Origin: SAR202 cluster bacterium
Lineage (GTDB): Bacteria > Chloroflexota > Dehalococcoidia > UBA3495
Length of the DNA: 14,085 nucleotides
NCBI GenBank assembly: GCA_009392075.1
Contig: VFHG01000136.1
Coordinates: 1-14,085, forward strand
Direction: 5' to 3'
In this document: positions 1-9,608 of the stretch, one piece after another
How the letters are laid out: every line of letters starts with the position of its first letter
Position numbering within the stretch: position 1 is the stretch's first letter
Program-made: the position numbers and the translations under genes
The notes under the pieces: model-generated
Seen by the model: the letters and a program-made list of their open reading frames with translations, nothing else
Told to the model about the DNA's origin: nothing
Database searches by the model: none

Positions 1-2369
1 CCCGAGAGGAATTGGTCTTCGAATCCGTTCACCATTTCTGTCGTTTCCTCCAAGACCTGCTGTTTCTTGGAGGAAACTTGAATGTCATTGATGGCAATGG
101 TTATGCCGGACGTGGTGGCATAGTGGAATCCCAGGTCTTTCACACCATCCAAAACCTCAGCAGTCTCCTCGTGGGTGAGGGTTCGGTAGAGGTCGGCGGT
201 CAGGTCTTTCAGGGCTGCCCTGTTCATGAGGATGTTTTGGAACCCAATCTTAGCCGGCAGTATTTCGTTGAAAATCATCCGGCCCAGAGTGGTCTCCATC
301 CATTCGCCGTCGTAATTACGCAATTCCCGTACGTGGATCGGAGCATGCAGGTCAATCAGGTCCGAGGCATGAGCGATACTGGCCTCGTCAAAGTCGTTGA
401 ACCGGTTGCCGGCGCCGGCGCTGCTTTCCCGGATCTCCGTCAGGTAGTAGCAACCCATCACCATGTCCAGTGTGGGCGCAACCAGTGGGTCTCCGGAGGC
501 AGGCGACAGCATATTGTGAGTGCTGAGCATGATCTCTTTAGCTTCTAGCACCGCCATTCTCGATAGGGGCACGTGGACAGCCATCTGGTCACCGTCAAAG
601 TCCGCGTTGAAAGCGGAACAGACCAACGGGTGAATCTGGATGGCGTTGCCCTCAATGAGCACAGGCATGAAGGCCTGGATGCCCAACCGGTGCAACGTGG
701 GGGCGCGGTTAAGCAAAACGGGACGGTCTTTAATGACATCTTCGAGGATATCCCAGACCTCTCCCCTGGCCCGCTCCACCATGCGCTTGGCATTCTTAAT
801 GTTGGGCGCGATGCCCAGGATTACTAGGCGGTGCATTACAAAGGGCTTGAACAGCTCCAGGGCCATCCGCTTAGGCAACCCGCACTGGTCCATCTTGAGC
901 TCTGGGCCCACCACGATCACCGAGCGTCCGCTGTAATCCACACGTTTGCCCAACAGGTTCTGGCGGAAACGTCCTTGTTTGCCGCGCAGCAGGTCGGATA
1001 GGGACTTAAGCTTGTGGTTGTGGCTGCCCTGGATGGGGCGGCCCCGGCGGCCGTTGTCGATCAGTGCGTCCACGGCCTCCTGCAACATGCGTTTTTCATT
1101 CCGGATGATGATCTCCGGCGCGCCCAGAGACATGAGCCTCTTCAACCGGTTGTTGCGGTTGATCACCCGGCGATAGAGGTCATTCAGGTCGCTTGTAGCG
1201 AACCGACCGCCATCTAGCTGCACCATAGGGCGCAACTCAGGAGGCAGCACGGGCAGAACCGAGAGAATCATATCCTCAACACGGTTTCCGCTATTGCGGA
1301 AGGACTCCACCACGCGCAGGCGCTTTATGGCCTTCTTCCGGCGTTGGCCGGATGTGGAGTGCATCTCATTGAACAATTGGTCTCGGAGAGCCTCCAGGTT
1401 GGTGGTTTTCAGGATGGCCAAGATCGCCTCGGCGCCCATGTTCGCTTCGAACACATCGCCATAGGCCTCTTTCAATTCGCGGTAGCGGGTCTCGGCGATC
1501 AGCTTGTGGACACGCAGGTCTTCCAGTTCGTCGATGGCCGCCTTGAGTTGCTCCTCCAATTGGCCTTCTTCCGTAACCAATTGCTCCTCTACGGCGTCGA
1601 TCTCGGCCTGGATGGCAACTGGGTCCGTTACCTCTTCCTCCTCTTCAAGGAGAACAGGGGCGTCGGAATCGTCTTCGGCTATTTCCGAAGTCTCTTCAGC
1701 CGATTCGGCGGTAACTTCTTCGGCTACCCCCTCCGCAACCGGTTCTTCTTCGCCGGACTCATTGCTGTTTTCTTCGTCCGATTCTTGGTCATCTGGCGCA
1801 GCTTCGTTGCCGTTCAACTGGGCTTTAAGCGCCTCTGTCCGGGCCTCAGCTTGCCTACGGGCTTTCCTCAATTCCAGTTCAAATTTGGCATGTTCCAACT
1901 CAATGGCTTCCAGGCGCACGTCTTCGTCCACGGCCACGATGATGTGCTGGGCGAAGTAGAGGACTCTTTCCAGATTTCGGGGCGACAGGTCCAGAAGAAG
2001 ACCGAGTCGGCTTGGCGTGGTCTTGCTGAACCAAATGTGGGCTACGGGAGCAGCCAAGCGGATATGGCCCATGCGCTCACGCCGGACCTTGGAGCGGGTT
2101 ACTTCCACTCCGCAGCGGTCGCAGATCACACCGCGATAACGAATGCGTTTGTATTTGCCGCAGAAGCACTCCCAGTCCTTGGTGGGTCCGAACAGCCGCT
2201 CGCAAAAGAGGCCGTCTTTCTCCGGGCGCAGGGTGCGGTAATTGATGGTCTCCGGTTTGGTTACCTCGCCGTGAGACCAGTTGAGTATCTGTTCAGGGGA
2301 AGCAATGGAGATGCGGATCGAATTGAAATTAGTCCCCTGTGTTTCCGCCCTGTCTACCATCCTGACCAT
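1..2369 (-). CDS. rpoC: DNA-directed RNA polymerase subunit beta-prime, N-terminal 789 residues (runs off left edge)
   Basis: Catalytic large subunit of RNA polymerase; with beta it forms the active-site cleft. The reading frame begins at ATG 2369-2367 and is still open at base 1, so only the N-terminal part is present. Visible landmarks: the zinc ribbon with C68-x-C70 and C83-x2-C86; the run [20 protein letters not shown]; and the catalytic NADFDGD motif at 588-594, whose Asp590, Asp592 and Asp594 hold the catalytic magnesium. NADFDGD lies about 130 residues later than in E. coli (458) because of a long charged helical insertion between the zinc ribbon and the clamp helices. The start is fixed by a GGAG Shine-Dalgarno eight bases upstream inside rpoB, and by overlap with the rpoB stop (TAATG), implying translational coupling. 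An in-frame ATG three codons later (2360) is less well placed. Identification is certain; the C-terminal part is outside the window. Confidence 0.97.
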   Translation of the reverse strand, partial: MVRMVDRAETQGTNFNSIRISIASPEQILNWSHGEVTKPETINYRTLRPEKDGLFCERLFGPTKDWECFCGKYKRIRYRGVICDRCGVEVTRSKVRRERMGHIRLAAPVAHIWFSKTTPSRLGLLLDLSPRNLERVLYFAQHIIVAVDEDVRLEAIELEHAKFELELRKARRQAEARTEALKAQLNGNEAAPDDQESDEENSNESGEEEPVAEGVAEEVTAESAEETSEIAEDDSDAPVLLEEEEEVTDPVAIQAEIDAVEEQLVTEEGQLEEQLKAAIDELEDLRVHKLIAETRYRELKEAYGDVFEANMGAEAILAILKTTNLEALRDQLFNEMHSTSGQRRKKAIKRLRVVESFRNSGNRVEDMILSVLPVLPPELRPMVQLDGGRFATSDLNDLYRRVINRNNRLKRLMSLGAPEIIIRNEKRMLQEAVDALIDNGRRGRPIQGSHNHKLKSLSDLLRGKQGRFRQNLLGKRVDYSGRSVIVVGPELKMDQCGLPKRMALELFKPFVMHRLVILGIAPNIKNAKRMVERARGEVWDILEDVIKDRPVLLNRAPTLHRLGIQAFMPVLIEGNAIQIHPLVCSAFNADFDGDQMAVHVPLSRMAVLEAKEIMLSTHNMLSPASGDPLVAPTLDMVMGCYYLTEIRESSAGAGNRFNDFDEASIAHASDLIDLHAPIHVRELRNYDGEWMETTLGRMIFNEILPAKIGFQNILMNRAALKDLTADLYRTLTHEETAEVLDGVKDLGFHYATTSGITIAINDIQVSSKKQQVLEETTEMVNGFEDQFLS
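1632..1805 (-). other. Acidic low-complexity insertion within RpoC (residues 189-246)
   Basis: This part of rpoC encodes 58 residues of which 27 are Asp or Glu and none are Lys or Arg, ending in five consecutive glutamates. It is flanked by charged helical stretches (about residues 150-185 before, 250-285 after) that look able to pair as a coiled coil, with the acidic tract as the tip or loop. In E. coli the corresponding link between the YFxxYVV region and the EFGDEFDAKMGAEAI region is short, so this is an insertion. Codon use and frame are continuous with the rest of rpoC. Function is unknown; a lineage-specific surface domain of the clamp is the likely nature. Confidence 0.75.
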
Positions 2370-5300
2370 TAAATCGTCTCCATCGCCTGGAATAGATCGG
2401 TTTCGTCCGATATGCCTGAGGTGAGCGGCGGGCGTTTCTCCTCATTCAACAGCTCAACTGCCAACCCCAGGCTCTGGAGTTCCTTGAGCAGAACGTTGAA
2501 CGATTCCGGCACGCCCGGTTGGCCAATGGGTTCACCTTTGACTATCGCTTCATAGGTTTTTACGCGTCCGGCGACGTCGTCAGACTTCACCGTTAGCACT
2601 TCTTGCAGGTTGTATGCCGCGCTGTAGGCTTCCAACGCCCAAACTTCCATCTCACCGAAGCGCTGTCCGCCGAACTGGGCCTTTCCGCCCAGGGGCTGCT
2701 GGGTGATCATGGAATAGGGGCCGGTGGAGCGCGCGTGAATCTTGTCTTCCACCAAGTGGATGAGCTTCAAGATGTAGATGTGGCCCACCGTGACCAATTG
2801 GTCGAAGTTCTCTCCGGTCCGCCCGTCACTGAGTTCGAATTTACCGAACGTGGGCGGAGCGATGCGCTGTTCCCGGTGCACGGTGATGGCGGCTTTGCGC
2901 ATGTCGTCCAGAGTCATTTCCTTGGTATTGACGCCAGCTTCATCAGTGAGCCACATCCGAAGACAAGCCTCTTGGGCAGCGCCGAATTTGGTCTCGTCGA
3001 AGATCTCGCGAGGGTTGTAGCCCTTCTCTTCCAGCCAGCGGTCAACCTGGGGGTAATCAACCTCGGGTGAGCCGTCGGCCGGACCGATGCTGGTGGCGCC
3101 TGCTTGCTCTGTGAACCAAACGCGGGCCAAGGCATCTTCGATGGCTTGGTCGCCTGCACCGTCGAAAACCGGGGTGTTGGCCCTGAAATTCAGGCCGCGT
3201 GCGGCCCAACCCAAGTGGGTTTCCAGCACTTGCCCCAGGTTCATCCGTGAAGGTACTCCGATGGGATTCAATATGATGTCCACCGGCGTGCCGTCCGCCA
3301 TGTAGGGCATGTCTTCTTCCGGCAGGATCCGGGCGACTACGCCCTTGTTGCCGTGGCGCCCGGCCATCTTGTCTCCCACGGAAATCTTCCGTGTTTGGGC
3401 GATCCAGACTCTAATGGCCTCATTTACGCCCGGTGAAAGGTCGTCTTTGTTCTCGCGGGTCAAGTATTTAACTTCGATGACCTTGCCACGCTCGCCGTGC
3501 GGCACGCGTAGCGACGTGTCCTTAACATCCCTGGATTTTTCGCCGAAGATGGCGCGCAGGAGCTTTTCCTCTGCGGTCAGTTCGGTCTCACCCTTGGGGG
3601 TAACCTTGCCCACCAGGATGTCTCCGGGGCCAACGTCCGCACCGACGCGGATGATGCCGATCTCGTCCAGGTCACGCAGGCTGGTCTCCCCAACATTGGG
3701 GATGTCCCGTGTGATCTCTTCGGGGCCCAGTTTGGTCTCCCGGGCCTCCATCTCATGCTTTTCGATATGTATGGAAGTGAAGTAATCGTCGCGGTATAGA
3801 CGCTCGCTGACGATGATCGCATCTTCGTAGTTGTAACCTTCCCAGGACATGAAGGCCACGAGCACGTTCTGGCCCAAGGCCAACTCGCCGTGGTCGGTGG
3901 AGGAGCTGTCTGCCAGCACGGTGCCGACCTCCACGAAGTCGCCCTTGGTTGTGATTGGGCGCTGGTCGAAGCACGTCCCCTGGTTGGTTCGTGAGAACTT
4001 GATGACGGGGTGAGAATGTTCTTCGCCGTCTTCATCGGTCACGATGATTTCTTTTCCGGTAACGGACGTCACTACTCCGTTGGTCTGTGATAGGACCAAC
4101 TGTCCGCTGTCCCGGGCCACCCGGCTCTCGATGCCGGTGCCGACCACGGGCGCTTGAGGCCGCAAAAGAGGCACGGCCTGACGTTGCATATTGGACCCCA
4201 TCAGGGCCCGGTTGGCATCGTCATGCTCCAAGAACGGGATGAGCGCGGCGGAAACACTCATGATCTGCATGGGCGAAACGTCCATGTAGTCAATCAGGTC
4301 CGCCGACTCCTGGGTGTATTCCTCGCCGACTCGGAGTTCAACGCGGTCTTGGACAAACTGGTTCAGGTGGTCTAGCTCCGCGTTGGCTTGGGCGACGTAG
4401 AAGTCCTCTTCTTGGTCGGCCGACAGATAGATGACATCGTCATCACCGGTGGCAACGAAGGGCTGGACCGCAATCATGGTGCCTTTGGGCAGTTGTTTCA
4501 GGGCGTTTATCTTGTTGGCCCCGATGGCCCGGCCCTTGCCAACGATGGTTTTGCCGTCTTTGTCCAACACAGATTCGGTGACCAGACGGCCCTTGAGGTC
4601 GTCTGAATCGAAAGGAAGGCTCTTTAGCACTTTCCTATAAGGTGACTCTATGAATCCATAGGGATTGATCCTGGCAAAAGAGGCCAAGGAACTGAGCAAT
4701 CCGATGTTGGGACCTTCCGGAGTCTCTATGGGGCAGATTCGGCCGTAGTGGGAGAAATGAACGTCCCGCACGTCGAACCCGGCCCGTTCCCTGGATAGAC
4801 CGCCAGGACCAAGGGCTGAGAGACGCCGTTTGTGGGTCAACTCCGCCAGTGGGTTGGTCTGGTCCATGAACTGGGAAAGCTGAGAGCCGCCGAAGAACTC
4901 CCTCACCGCGGCGACCACCGGGCGGATGTTAACCAGCCCTTGGGGAGCGGCGGCTTCGGGATCCACCAGAGTCATTTTTTCTTTGACCATCCGCTCCATC
5001 CGGAGCAGGCCAACGCGGACCTGATTCTGGACCAGTTCGCCAACCGCTCTGACGCGGCGGTTGCCCAGGTGGTCGATGTCGTCCGGGCGGCCCTCGCCCT
5101 GGTTGATGCGGATCATGGTGCGGATGACCGACACCACGTCTTCTAAACTCAGAGTCATCAAGTCGTTATTCGTTGCCTGTCCGAGGCGGCGGTTCAATTT
5201 GTAGCGTCCAACCCGGCCCAAGTCATAGCGGCGTGGACCGAAGAACAGGTTTCGGATCAAGGTCCGGGAGTTCTCGAGGCTGGGCGGTTCACCGGGCCGT

Positions 5301-6145
5301 AGGCGGCGGTAGAACTCGATCTGGGCGGCCGCGATGCGCCGGGCGGCGTCGCCGTCGAAGTCTTTGTCTTCATGGAGCCACTCCCAGAGGGAGCGCAGGT
5401 CGTCTTCCTTGAAGTTCAGGTCCTTGGGTTCAAGGACGGGGTCCTTGTCCAAGGTCGTCTGCATGTAATTGTGGTTCTCATCGGTGTCGATATCCGAGAA
5501 CAAAGCCATCATGTCATTGTCGTCGGCCACGCCTAAGGCGCGGAGGAACGTTGATGCGGAGACTTTGCGCTTGCGGTCTACCTTGACCGAGATGATGTCC
5601 TTGGAACTGGTCTCAAACTCGAGCCAAGCGCCGCGAGAGGGAATCAGCTTGGCGGAGCAGAGGTGGCGGTTGCTGATGGCGTTTCGCTCCAGGACGAAAT
5701 AGATTCCAGGTGAGCGAACCAGTTGGCTGACAACGACACGCTCTGCGCCATTTATGATGAACGTGCCATTGTTGGTCATCATGGGGATGTCGCCCATGAA
5801 GATCTCTTGTTCCTTGATCTCGCCGGTCTCTTTCATAACCAGGCGGGTCTTTACGTAGAGGGGTTGGGAGTAGGTGATCTCCCGCTCCTTGCTCTGTTGT
5901 GGCGTGTACTTGGGCTCCCGGAAGTAATGCTCGAGGAAATGCAACTCATATTTATTGCCGGTGTAATCGGCTATGGGTGAGATTTCCTGATATACTTCGG
6001 TAAGCCCTTCAGTCTTGATCCAATCCCAAGACTGTATCTGACTTTGAATCAGATTGGGGACGTCGAGAACCTTCGGGATCTGCGCATAGGTCTTTACTTC
6101 GGGCAGTTGCGTAGATTGCCCTTTAAGAGCAGGAGACAGAGCCAT
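2369..6145 (-). CDS. rpoB: DNA-directed RNA polymerase subunit beta, complete
   Basis: Beta subunit of RNA polymerase, 1258 residues (E. coli 1342). Family landmarks in order: the N-terminal lobe with RSPGIYF; the rifampicin-pocket region [18 protein letters not shown] followed by [13 protein letters not shown], with D428, H438 and S443 at the positions of E. coli D516, H526 and S531, i.e. wild-type sensitive residues; the [16 protein letters not shown] block; the catalytic [12 protein letters not shown] loop around 924-935 (K926); and the C-terminal [20 protein letters not shown] segment. The start ATG (6145-6143) has an AGGAG eight bases upstream. The stop TAA shares one base with the rpoC ATG. 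No ribosomal protein gene precedes it: upstream lies a divergent transporter. A consensus promoter for the rpoBC unit is at 6298-6325. Identification is certain. Confidence 0.98.
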   Translation of the reverse strand: MALSPALKGQSTQLPEVKTYAQIPKVLDVPNLIQSQIQSWDWIKTEGLTEVYQEISPIADYTGNKYELHFLEHYFREPKYTPQQSKEREITYSQPLYVKTRLVMKETGEIKEQEIFMGDIPMMTNNGTFIINGAERVVVSQLVRSPGIYFVLERNAISNRHLCSAKLIPSRGAWLEFETSSKDIISVKVDRKRKVSASTFLRALGVADDNDMMALFSDIDTDENHNYMQTTLDKDPVLEPKDLNFKEDDLRSLWEWLHEDKDFDGDAARRIAAAQIEFYRRLRPGEPPSLENSRTLIRNLFFGPRRYDLGRVGRYKLNRRLGQATNNDLMTLSLEDVVSVIRTMIRINQGEGRPDDIDHLGNRRVRAVGELVQNQVRVGLLRMERMVKEKMTLVDPEAAAPQGLVNIRPVVAAVREFFGGSQLSQFMDQTNPLAELTHKRRLSALGPGGLSRERAGFDVRDVHFSHYGRICPIETPEGPNIGLLSSLASFARINPYGFIESPYRKVLKSLPFDSDDLKGRLVTESVLDKDGKTIVGKGRAIGANKINALKQLPKGTMIAVQPFVATGDDDVIYLSADQEEDFYVAQANAELDHLNQFVQDRVELRVGEEYTQESADLIDYMDVSPMQIMSVSAALIPFLEHDDANRALMGSNMQRQAVPLLRPQAPVVGTGIESRVARDSGQLVLSQTNGVVTSVTGKEIIVTDEDGEEHSHPVIKFSRTNQGTCFDQRPITTKGDFVEVGTVLADSSSTDHGELALGQNVLVAFMSWEGYNYEDAIIVSERLYRDDYFTSIHIEKHEMEARETKLGPEEITRDIPNVGETSLRDLDEIGIIRVGADVGPGDILVGKVTPKGETELTAEEKLLRAIFGEKSRDVKDTSLRVPHGERGKVIEVKYLTRENKDDLSPGVNEAIRVWIAQTRKISVGDKMAGRHGNKGVVARILPEEDMPYMADGTPVDIILNPIGVPSRMNLGQVLETHLGWAARGLNFRANTPVFDGAGDQAIEDALARVWFTEQAGATSIGPADGSPEVDYPQVDRWLEEKGYNPREIFDETKFGAAQEACLRMWLTDEAGVNTKEMTLDDMRKAAITVHREQRIAPPTFGKFELSDGRTGENFDQLVTVGHIYILKLIHLVEDKIHARSTGPYSMITQQPLGGKAQFGGQRFGEMEVWALEAYSAAYNLQEVLTVKSDDVAGRVKTYEAIVKGEPIGQPGVPESFNVLLKELQSLGLAVELLNEEKRPPLTSGISDETDLFQAMETI

Positions 6146-6601
6146 TTACCATTCTCCTTAATGTGAGTGGACGAGACTGGCCGAGCGGACGGATGCCTGA
6201 GGCGCGAGTGTATGCGGCGAAAGGGATTGCTCAGGAACGATAATCACAGGTGTGGTGAACGAATTCGTCACGTGAGGCATAGCACTAGTAAACCTCAATT
6301 ATACAAGCATTTAATACAATGTCAACGTAACGGCCCAGGAAAAATGGCGGGTTCCGCCAAAGGTATCCCAGGCCTATTTTTTGCTTGCCGCGTATCCTTT
6401 CCATTTGGTTGCCCTATGGGCTATCATCTGTGTGCGATATAGTCCACGTACTTCAGTATCGAATAATGCCCCGTCAGTGCGCATCCGACAGCCGGACAGC
6501 GGCGTAGATTCCTTAACGCAGCGCCTCCTCGCTGGGAACGAATACAAAGACCGCGGACCTGAGCGCATTGGGCGCGGCCGCGATTCAAAAATCGGGATTG
6601 A
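6146..6601. other. Divergent intergenic region between rpoB and MFS gene
   Basis: 456 bases with no convincing gene. The left third (about 6146-6291) would be the untranslated leader of rpoBC downstream of the promoter at 6298-6325; it holds the rpoB ribosome-binding site and a ten-base palindrome ACGAATTCGT near 6259-6268. The right half must contain the promoter of the transporter gene; the only hint is a TATAGT at 6438-6443 with no good -35 box. Small hairpins (for example CAGCG/CGCTG near 6522-6537) are present but resemble no known RNA. I see no tRNA or riboswitch here. Short open frames on both strands lack homology and ribosome-binding sites. Confidence 0.6.
6298..6325 (-). promoter_or_regulatory. 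Sigma-70-type promoter for rpoBC
   Basis: Read on the minus strand, a perfect TTGACA (6325-6320) is followed after 16 bases by a perfect TATAAT (6303-6298). Both hexamers match the housekeeping consensus at 6/6, which is striking in a GC-rich context. Transcription would start near 6291, giving an rpoB leader of about 145 nt. The strand and position fit only rpoBC. Confidence 0.88.
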
Positions 6602-7960
6602 ATGGCCAAATTTAACCTCGAACCTTCCAATCTGGTGATCGGTGGGCGCCATGTCCACTATGCCTGGGTGATCGTGGCGGTTGGCGCCGTGATGCGGTTG
6701 TTCAGTTCGTCCTTTCGTTCTTCATCCAGCATCCTCATTCCGCGCCTGGTTGATTCATTCGGCTGGAGTTATGGCGCCGTGGGTCTGGGATTCGCCCTCC
6801 AGTGGATCGTTTCCGGGTTGTTCGGGCCCCCCGCAGGCTGGCTGGGCGACCGTTACGGAGTCCGCTGGACCATGAGGTTGGGGGCGGTCCTGTTCATCGT
6901 GGGGATGGTACTCACCGGGTTCATGCGGGAGCTTTGGCAGTTCTACCTTTTCTTCGGTGTCATCCTTAGCGCCGCCATGGGTATCTTTCAGGTTCCGCTG
7001 ACTGCTGCCGTGACCCTATGGTTTCGAAAACACTTGGGCACCGGCATGGGATTGCTTCAGTCTTCCCAAGGTATCGGCCCATTGGTTGCCGTACCCATCA
7101 TGCTGTATATCATCCACCTATTTGGCGGTGGCTTGGACGGATTGAGGGCAGCATTCTGGATTCCCGGGATAGTCGGCGGATCCATAATCCTGGTCATGAT
7201 CAAGTTCTTCTATAACGAGCCGGCCCAGATTGGCGTGCGGCCGTTTGGAGCGCCCGAAGACGAGCCGATTAAGGCAGTGCAGACCGGGGAGATCGCCAGG
7301 GTACGCACCAAGGTCTTCCTAAAACAGGCCCAAAAGACCAGCGCGTTTTGGAACCTGATTGGCATCCATTTCTGGGGATGCGCCGGCCACGCAATAATCT
7401 TGGTTTATCTGGTCGCCATGGCTGAGGACGAGGGTGTGTCGAAAGGATTGGCCGCTGGGGCGTTCGTAACTATGTCGGTCACCAGCACGATTACGCGGTT
7501 CGCTGTTCCGGTCATCGCCGATAGGATGGGGAGCAAGCCCGCTATGGCCGGCTGCTTCTTCCTACAAGTAGCTCCAATCTTCCTACTGTTCTTCGCCCAG
7601 GACGCCTGGCATTTCTACCTGTTCGCCGTTCTTTTCGGCATCGGTTTCGGCGGCGAGATGAGCGCCTTTCCAATCATCAACCGGCAGTACTACGGCAGCG
7701 GTCCCATCGGAACCACCTACGGTTACCAGATGATGGGAGCAGGCGTCGGTATGGCTGCGGGAGCGCTGATCGGCGGTCAACTTCGGGACATCACCGGCAA
7801 CTTCGATGCCACAATGGGGCTTTCATTGGCGTTGAGTATGGTTGGCGTGATCAGCATAATGCTATTGCCCACGACCAAGAAAGAACTGTTGCCCAATTGG
7901 GAAGACCAATTGCCTGGGGCAGGAGATTCCGCTCCGGCCCACATCCACGCCGACGACTAG
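6602..7960 (+). CDS. Major facilitator superfamily transporter (MCT/OFA-like)
   Basis: Integral inner-membrane transporter of 452 residues with about 12 predicted membrane helices in two bundles, separated by a hydrophilic central loop (about 205-250) rich in charged residues. Loop 2-3 carries the MFS motif A form GWLGDRYGVR at 79-88, with the conserved Asp83 and Arg residues. The arrangement and long central loop resemble monocarboxylate/oxalate-formate-type carriers, which move organic acids, but the substrate cannot be read from the sequence. No signal peptide is expected. The start at 6602 has only a weak GGGA upstream; a few residues more or less at the N-terminus are possible since the first helix begins near residue 20. 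It is divergent from rpoB and lies 143 bases upstream of a dihydropyrimidinase-like gene in the same direction, so uptake of that enzyme's substrate or a related acid is a plausible but unproven role. Confidence 0.88.
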   Translation: MAKFNLEPSNLVIGGRHVHYAWVIVAVGAVMRLFSSSFRSSSSILIPRLVDSFGWSYGAVGLGFALQWIVSGLFGPPAGWLGDRYGVRWTMRLGAVLFIVGMVLTGFMRELWQFYLFFGVILSAAMGIFQVPLTAAVTLWFRKHLGTGMGLLQSSQGIGPLVAVPIMLYIIHLFGGGLDGLRAAFWIPGIVGGSIILVMIKFFYNEPAQIGVRPFGAPEDEPIKAVQTGEIARVRTKVFLKQAQKTSAFWNLIGIHFWGCAGHAIILVYLVAMAEDEGVSKGLAAGAFVTMSVTSTITRFAVPVIADRMGSKPAMAGCFFLQVAPIFLLFFAQDAWHFYLFAVLFGIGFGGEMSAFPIINRQYYGSGPIGTTYGYQMMGAGVGMAAGALIGGQLRDITGNFDATMGLSLALSMVGVISIMLLPTTKKELLPNWEDQLPGAGDSAPAHIHADD

Positions 7961-8040
7961 GGGACGTGCTTCCCTTAATCTCCCTCGTTTCCCCGCACGA
8001 TTCGCTGTTATTTGTGCCTGGTGCCGCGCCTCTAGCTATG

Positions 8041-8049
8041 TGCTAAACT
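8041..8049 (+). promoter_or_regulatory. Possible extended -10 element upstream of dihydropyrimidinase gene
   Basis: TGC followed by TAAACT (TGn-TAnnnT pattern) lies 55 bases before the start codon, with no recognisable -35 hexamer at the usual distance. A small inverted repeat, TCGAG (8056-8060) and CTCGA (8071-8075) with a ten-base spacer, sits just downstream near the expected transcription start and could be an operator. Both are weak, pattern-only calls. Confidence 0.3.
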
Positions 8050-8103
8050 CCGTTATCGAGTCTGGGTATGCTCGAATCGGCGTATTTTTTGGAGGGCACG
8101 AAA

Positions 8104-9528
8104 ATGCTTGACCTAATCATAAAGGGCGGACAGGTTGTAACTCCCATGGGGGTCGGGGAATGGGACGTTGCGATTCAGGGCGAAAAGATAGTTGCGGTGG
8201 CCGCTCCGGGCGCGCTGACCGACGAGGTCGGCCGTGTCATAGACGCCGCCGGCATGGTGGTCGTTCCCGGCGGGATCGAGCCCCATGCCCACATTTCCGC
8301 GCCCATCATGGGTCATGGTGACCTCAAAACAGCTCCGCCGGACGAAGTCAGCCGCGCCGCTTTAATCGGCGGCACCACCATGCTCATGGACTTCGCCATC
8401 CAGTTTCCCGGTATCGACATTCCCCAGGCCATCCAGGAGCGCACTGACGTCTGGCAGGGCAATTCCTACGCCGATTATGCCCACCACCTGATGCTTTTGG
8501 GCGCCATCCCACCGGAGATCCTGGGCTCGCTGCACGAGGCGGTCGAGGACGGCTTCCCCAGCATCAAGATTTTCACTACTAACATCCGGCCTCCCGCGAC
8601 CACCGGCGAACCACGCATGGTCGGCACCGGCCACCTCCATGACCTGATGGAAGAAGTCCAGCGGATGAACGCCATGCTGCTGGTCCATTCCGAGGACGAC
8701 GATATGGTTCAGCACATGTACCAGAAGTTGGCCCGGGAAGAAACAACCGAATGGTACAACATGCACCTGGTCCACAGCGCTGAGTCGGAGGACGTCTCTT
8801 TCCGGCGGGTGCTCAGGGTTGCGGAATGGACCGGCGCCCCGGTCTACTTCGTCCACGTGAGCGCCACCCAAGGCCTACAGGCGATCTTGGAGGCCCGGTC
8901 CAACGGCCGCCCGGTCTATGGAGAGACCCTGCACAACTACTGCTGCTTCAGTTCCGACGATTACAAGGAAGAGAACGGGATGAAGTACCACACCTACCCG
9001 TCGTTGAAGTCGGAAGCCGACCGACAGTCGCTCTGGGACGGCATCGTGAACAATGGTCTCAGCACAATGGCCACCGATGAGTACTGCACGTCCTGGGAGA
9101 CTAAGATCTCAGGACGGACGGTCTCAGACGTGACCGGCGGCCACAACGGCGCCGAGGCACGCATGGGTGTGACCTACAGCGAAGGCGTTTCCCGCCGGGG
9201 CATGTCCTTGCAGCGGTTCGTGGATGTCTCTTCGGCCAACGCGGCCAAGATCATGGGCCTGTACCCCCGCAAGGGTGTACTGGCGCCGGGTAGCGACGCA
9301 GACATAACGCTGATAGACACCAATTTCAAGCGCAAGCTGACCATGGACGATTTCCATATCACCGATTACAGCATCTGGGAAGGTTTCGAGGCCGACGGTT
9401 GGCCGGTCACCACCATCCTCCGCGGCAACGTGGTGGTGGAAAACCGGGAGTTCAAAGCCGCCCCCGGCAGTGGCCAGTTCATCCCGAGGAAAGTAGACGC
9501 CGCAGTAACCAACCGGCCCATAGCCTAA
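8104..9528 (+). CDS. Dihydropyrimidinase / D-hydantoinase-like cyclic amidohydrolase
   Basis: Cytosolic metal-dependent hydrolase of 474 residues, the family's usual length, that opens cyclic amides such as dihydropyrimidines or hydantoins. All binuclear-metal ligands are in place: H61-x-H63 in GGIEPHAHI, the carboxylated lysine K155 in FPSIKIFTT, H195 in LLVHSED, H251 in YFVHVSA and the catalytic D325 in MATDEYCTS. These match H58, H60, K150, H183, H239 and D315 of D-hydantoinases. The segment after D325 (EYC) differs from the common DHCPF form, and the substrate loops are divergent, so the exact substrate is open. The start at 8104 is preferred over an in-frame ATG at 8068 because a GGAGG lies eight bases before it and the protein then begins in the typical way (MLDLIIKGG). 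It is followed 80 bases later by the AhpD-like selenoprotein candidate in the same direction, suggesting an operon. Confidence 0.92.
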   Translation: MLDLIIKGGQVVTPMGVGEWDVAIQGEKIVAVAAPGALTDEVGRVIDAAGMVVVPGGIEPHAHISAPIMGHGDLKTAPPDEVSRAALIGGTTMLMDFAIQFPGIDIPQAIQERTDVWQGNSYADYAHHLMLLGAIPPEILGSLHEAVEDGFPSIKIFTTNIRPPATTGEPRMVGTGHLHDLMEEVQRMNAMLLVHSEDDDMVQHMYQKLAREETTEWYNMHLVHSAESEDVSFRRVLRVAEWTGAPVYFVHVSATQGLQAILEARSNGRPVYGETLHNYCCFSSDDYKEENGMKYHTYPSLKSEADRQSLWDGIVNNGLSTMATDEYCTSWETKISGRTVSDVTGGHNGAEARMGVTYSEGVSRRGMSLQRFVDVSSANAAKIMGLYPRKGVLAPGSDADITLIDTNFKRKLTMDDFHITDYSIWEGFEADGWPVTTILRGNVVVENREFKAAPGSGQFIPRKVDAAVTNRPIA

Positions 9529-9543
9529 CCCCGCAGAGCGGGG
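9529..9543 (+). terminator. Short GC hairpin directly after the dihydropyrimidinase stop codon
   Basis: CCCCGC-AGA-GCGGGG forms a perfect six-base-pair stem with a three-base loop starting at the first base after the TAA stop. No T-run follows, so it is unlikely to be a full intrinsic terminator. It could stabilise the 3' end, cause partial termination, or lower downstream expression of the next gene. Confidence 0.4.
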
Positions 9544-9608
9544 ATTACTGGGTAGGTAGGCTGCGCGCTTATCTTGCATCGTTGGTATTTGTTGTTCAGG
9601 AGTTGTTG

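Noticed and set aside
1344..2372. 342-residue plus-strand open frame opposite rpoC
   Set aside because: It is antisense to well-conserved rpoC sequence, has no recognisable family, and arises from codon bias of the real gene.
4799..4882. Rifampicin-resistance substitutions in RpoB
   Set aside because: The pocket residues D428, H438 and S443 match the sensitive wild type.
6374..6658. Short open frames on both strands between rpoB and the MFS gene
   Set aside because: Arginine/serine-rich translations without homology or ribosome-binding sites; they overlap the expected MFS promoter region and start.
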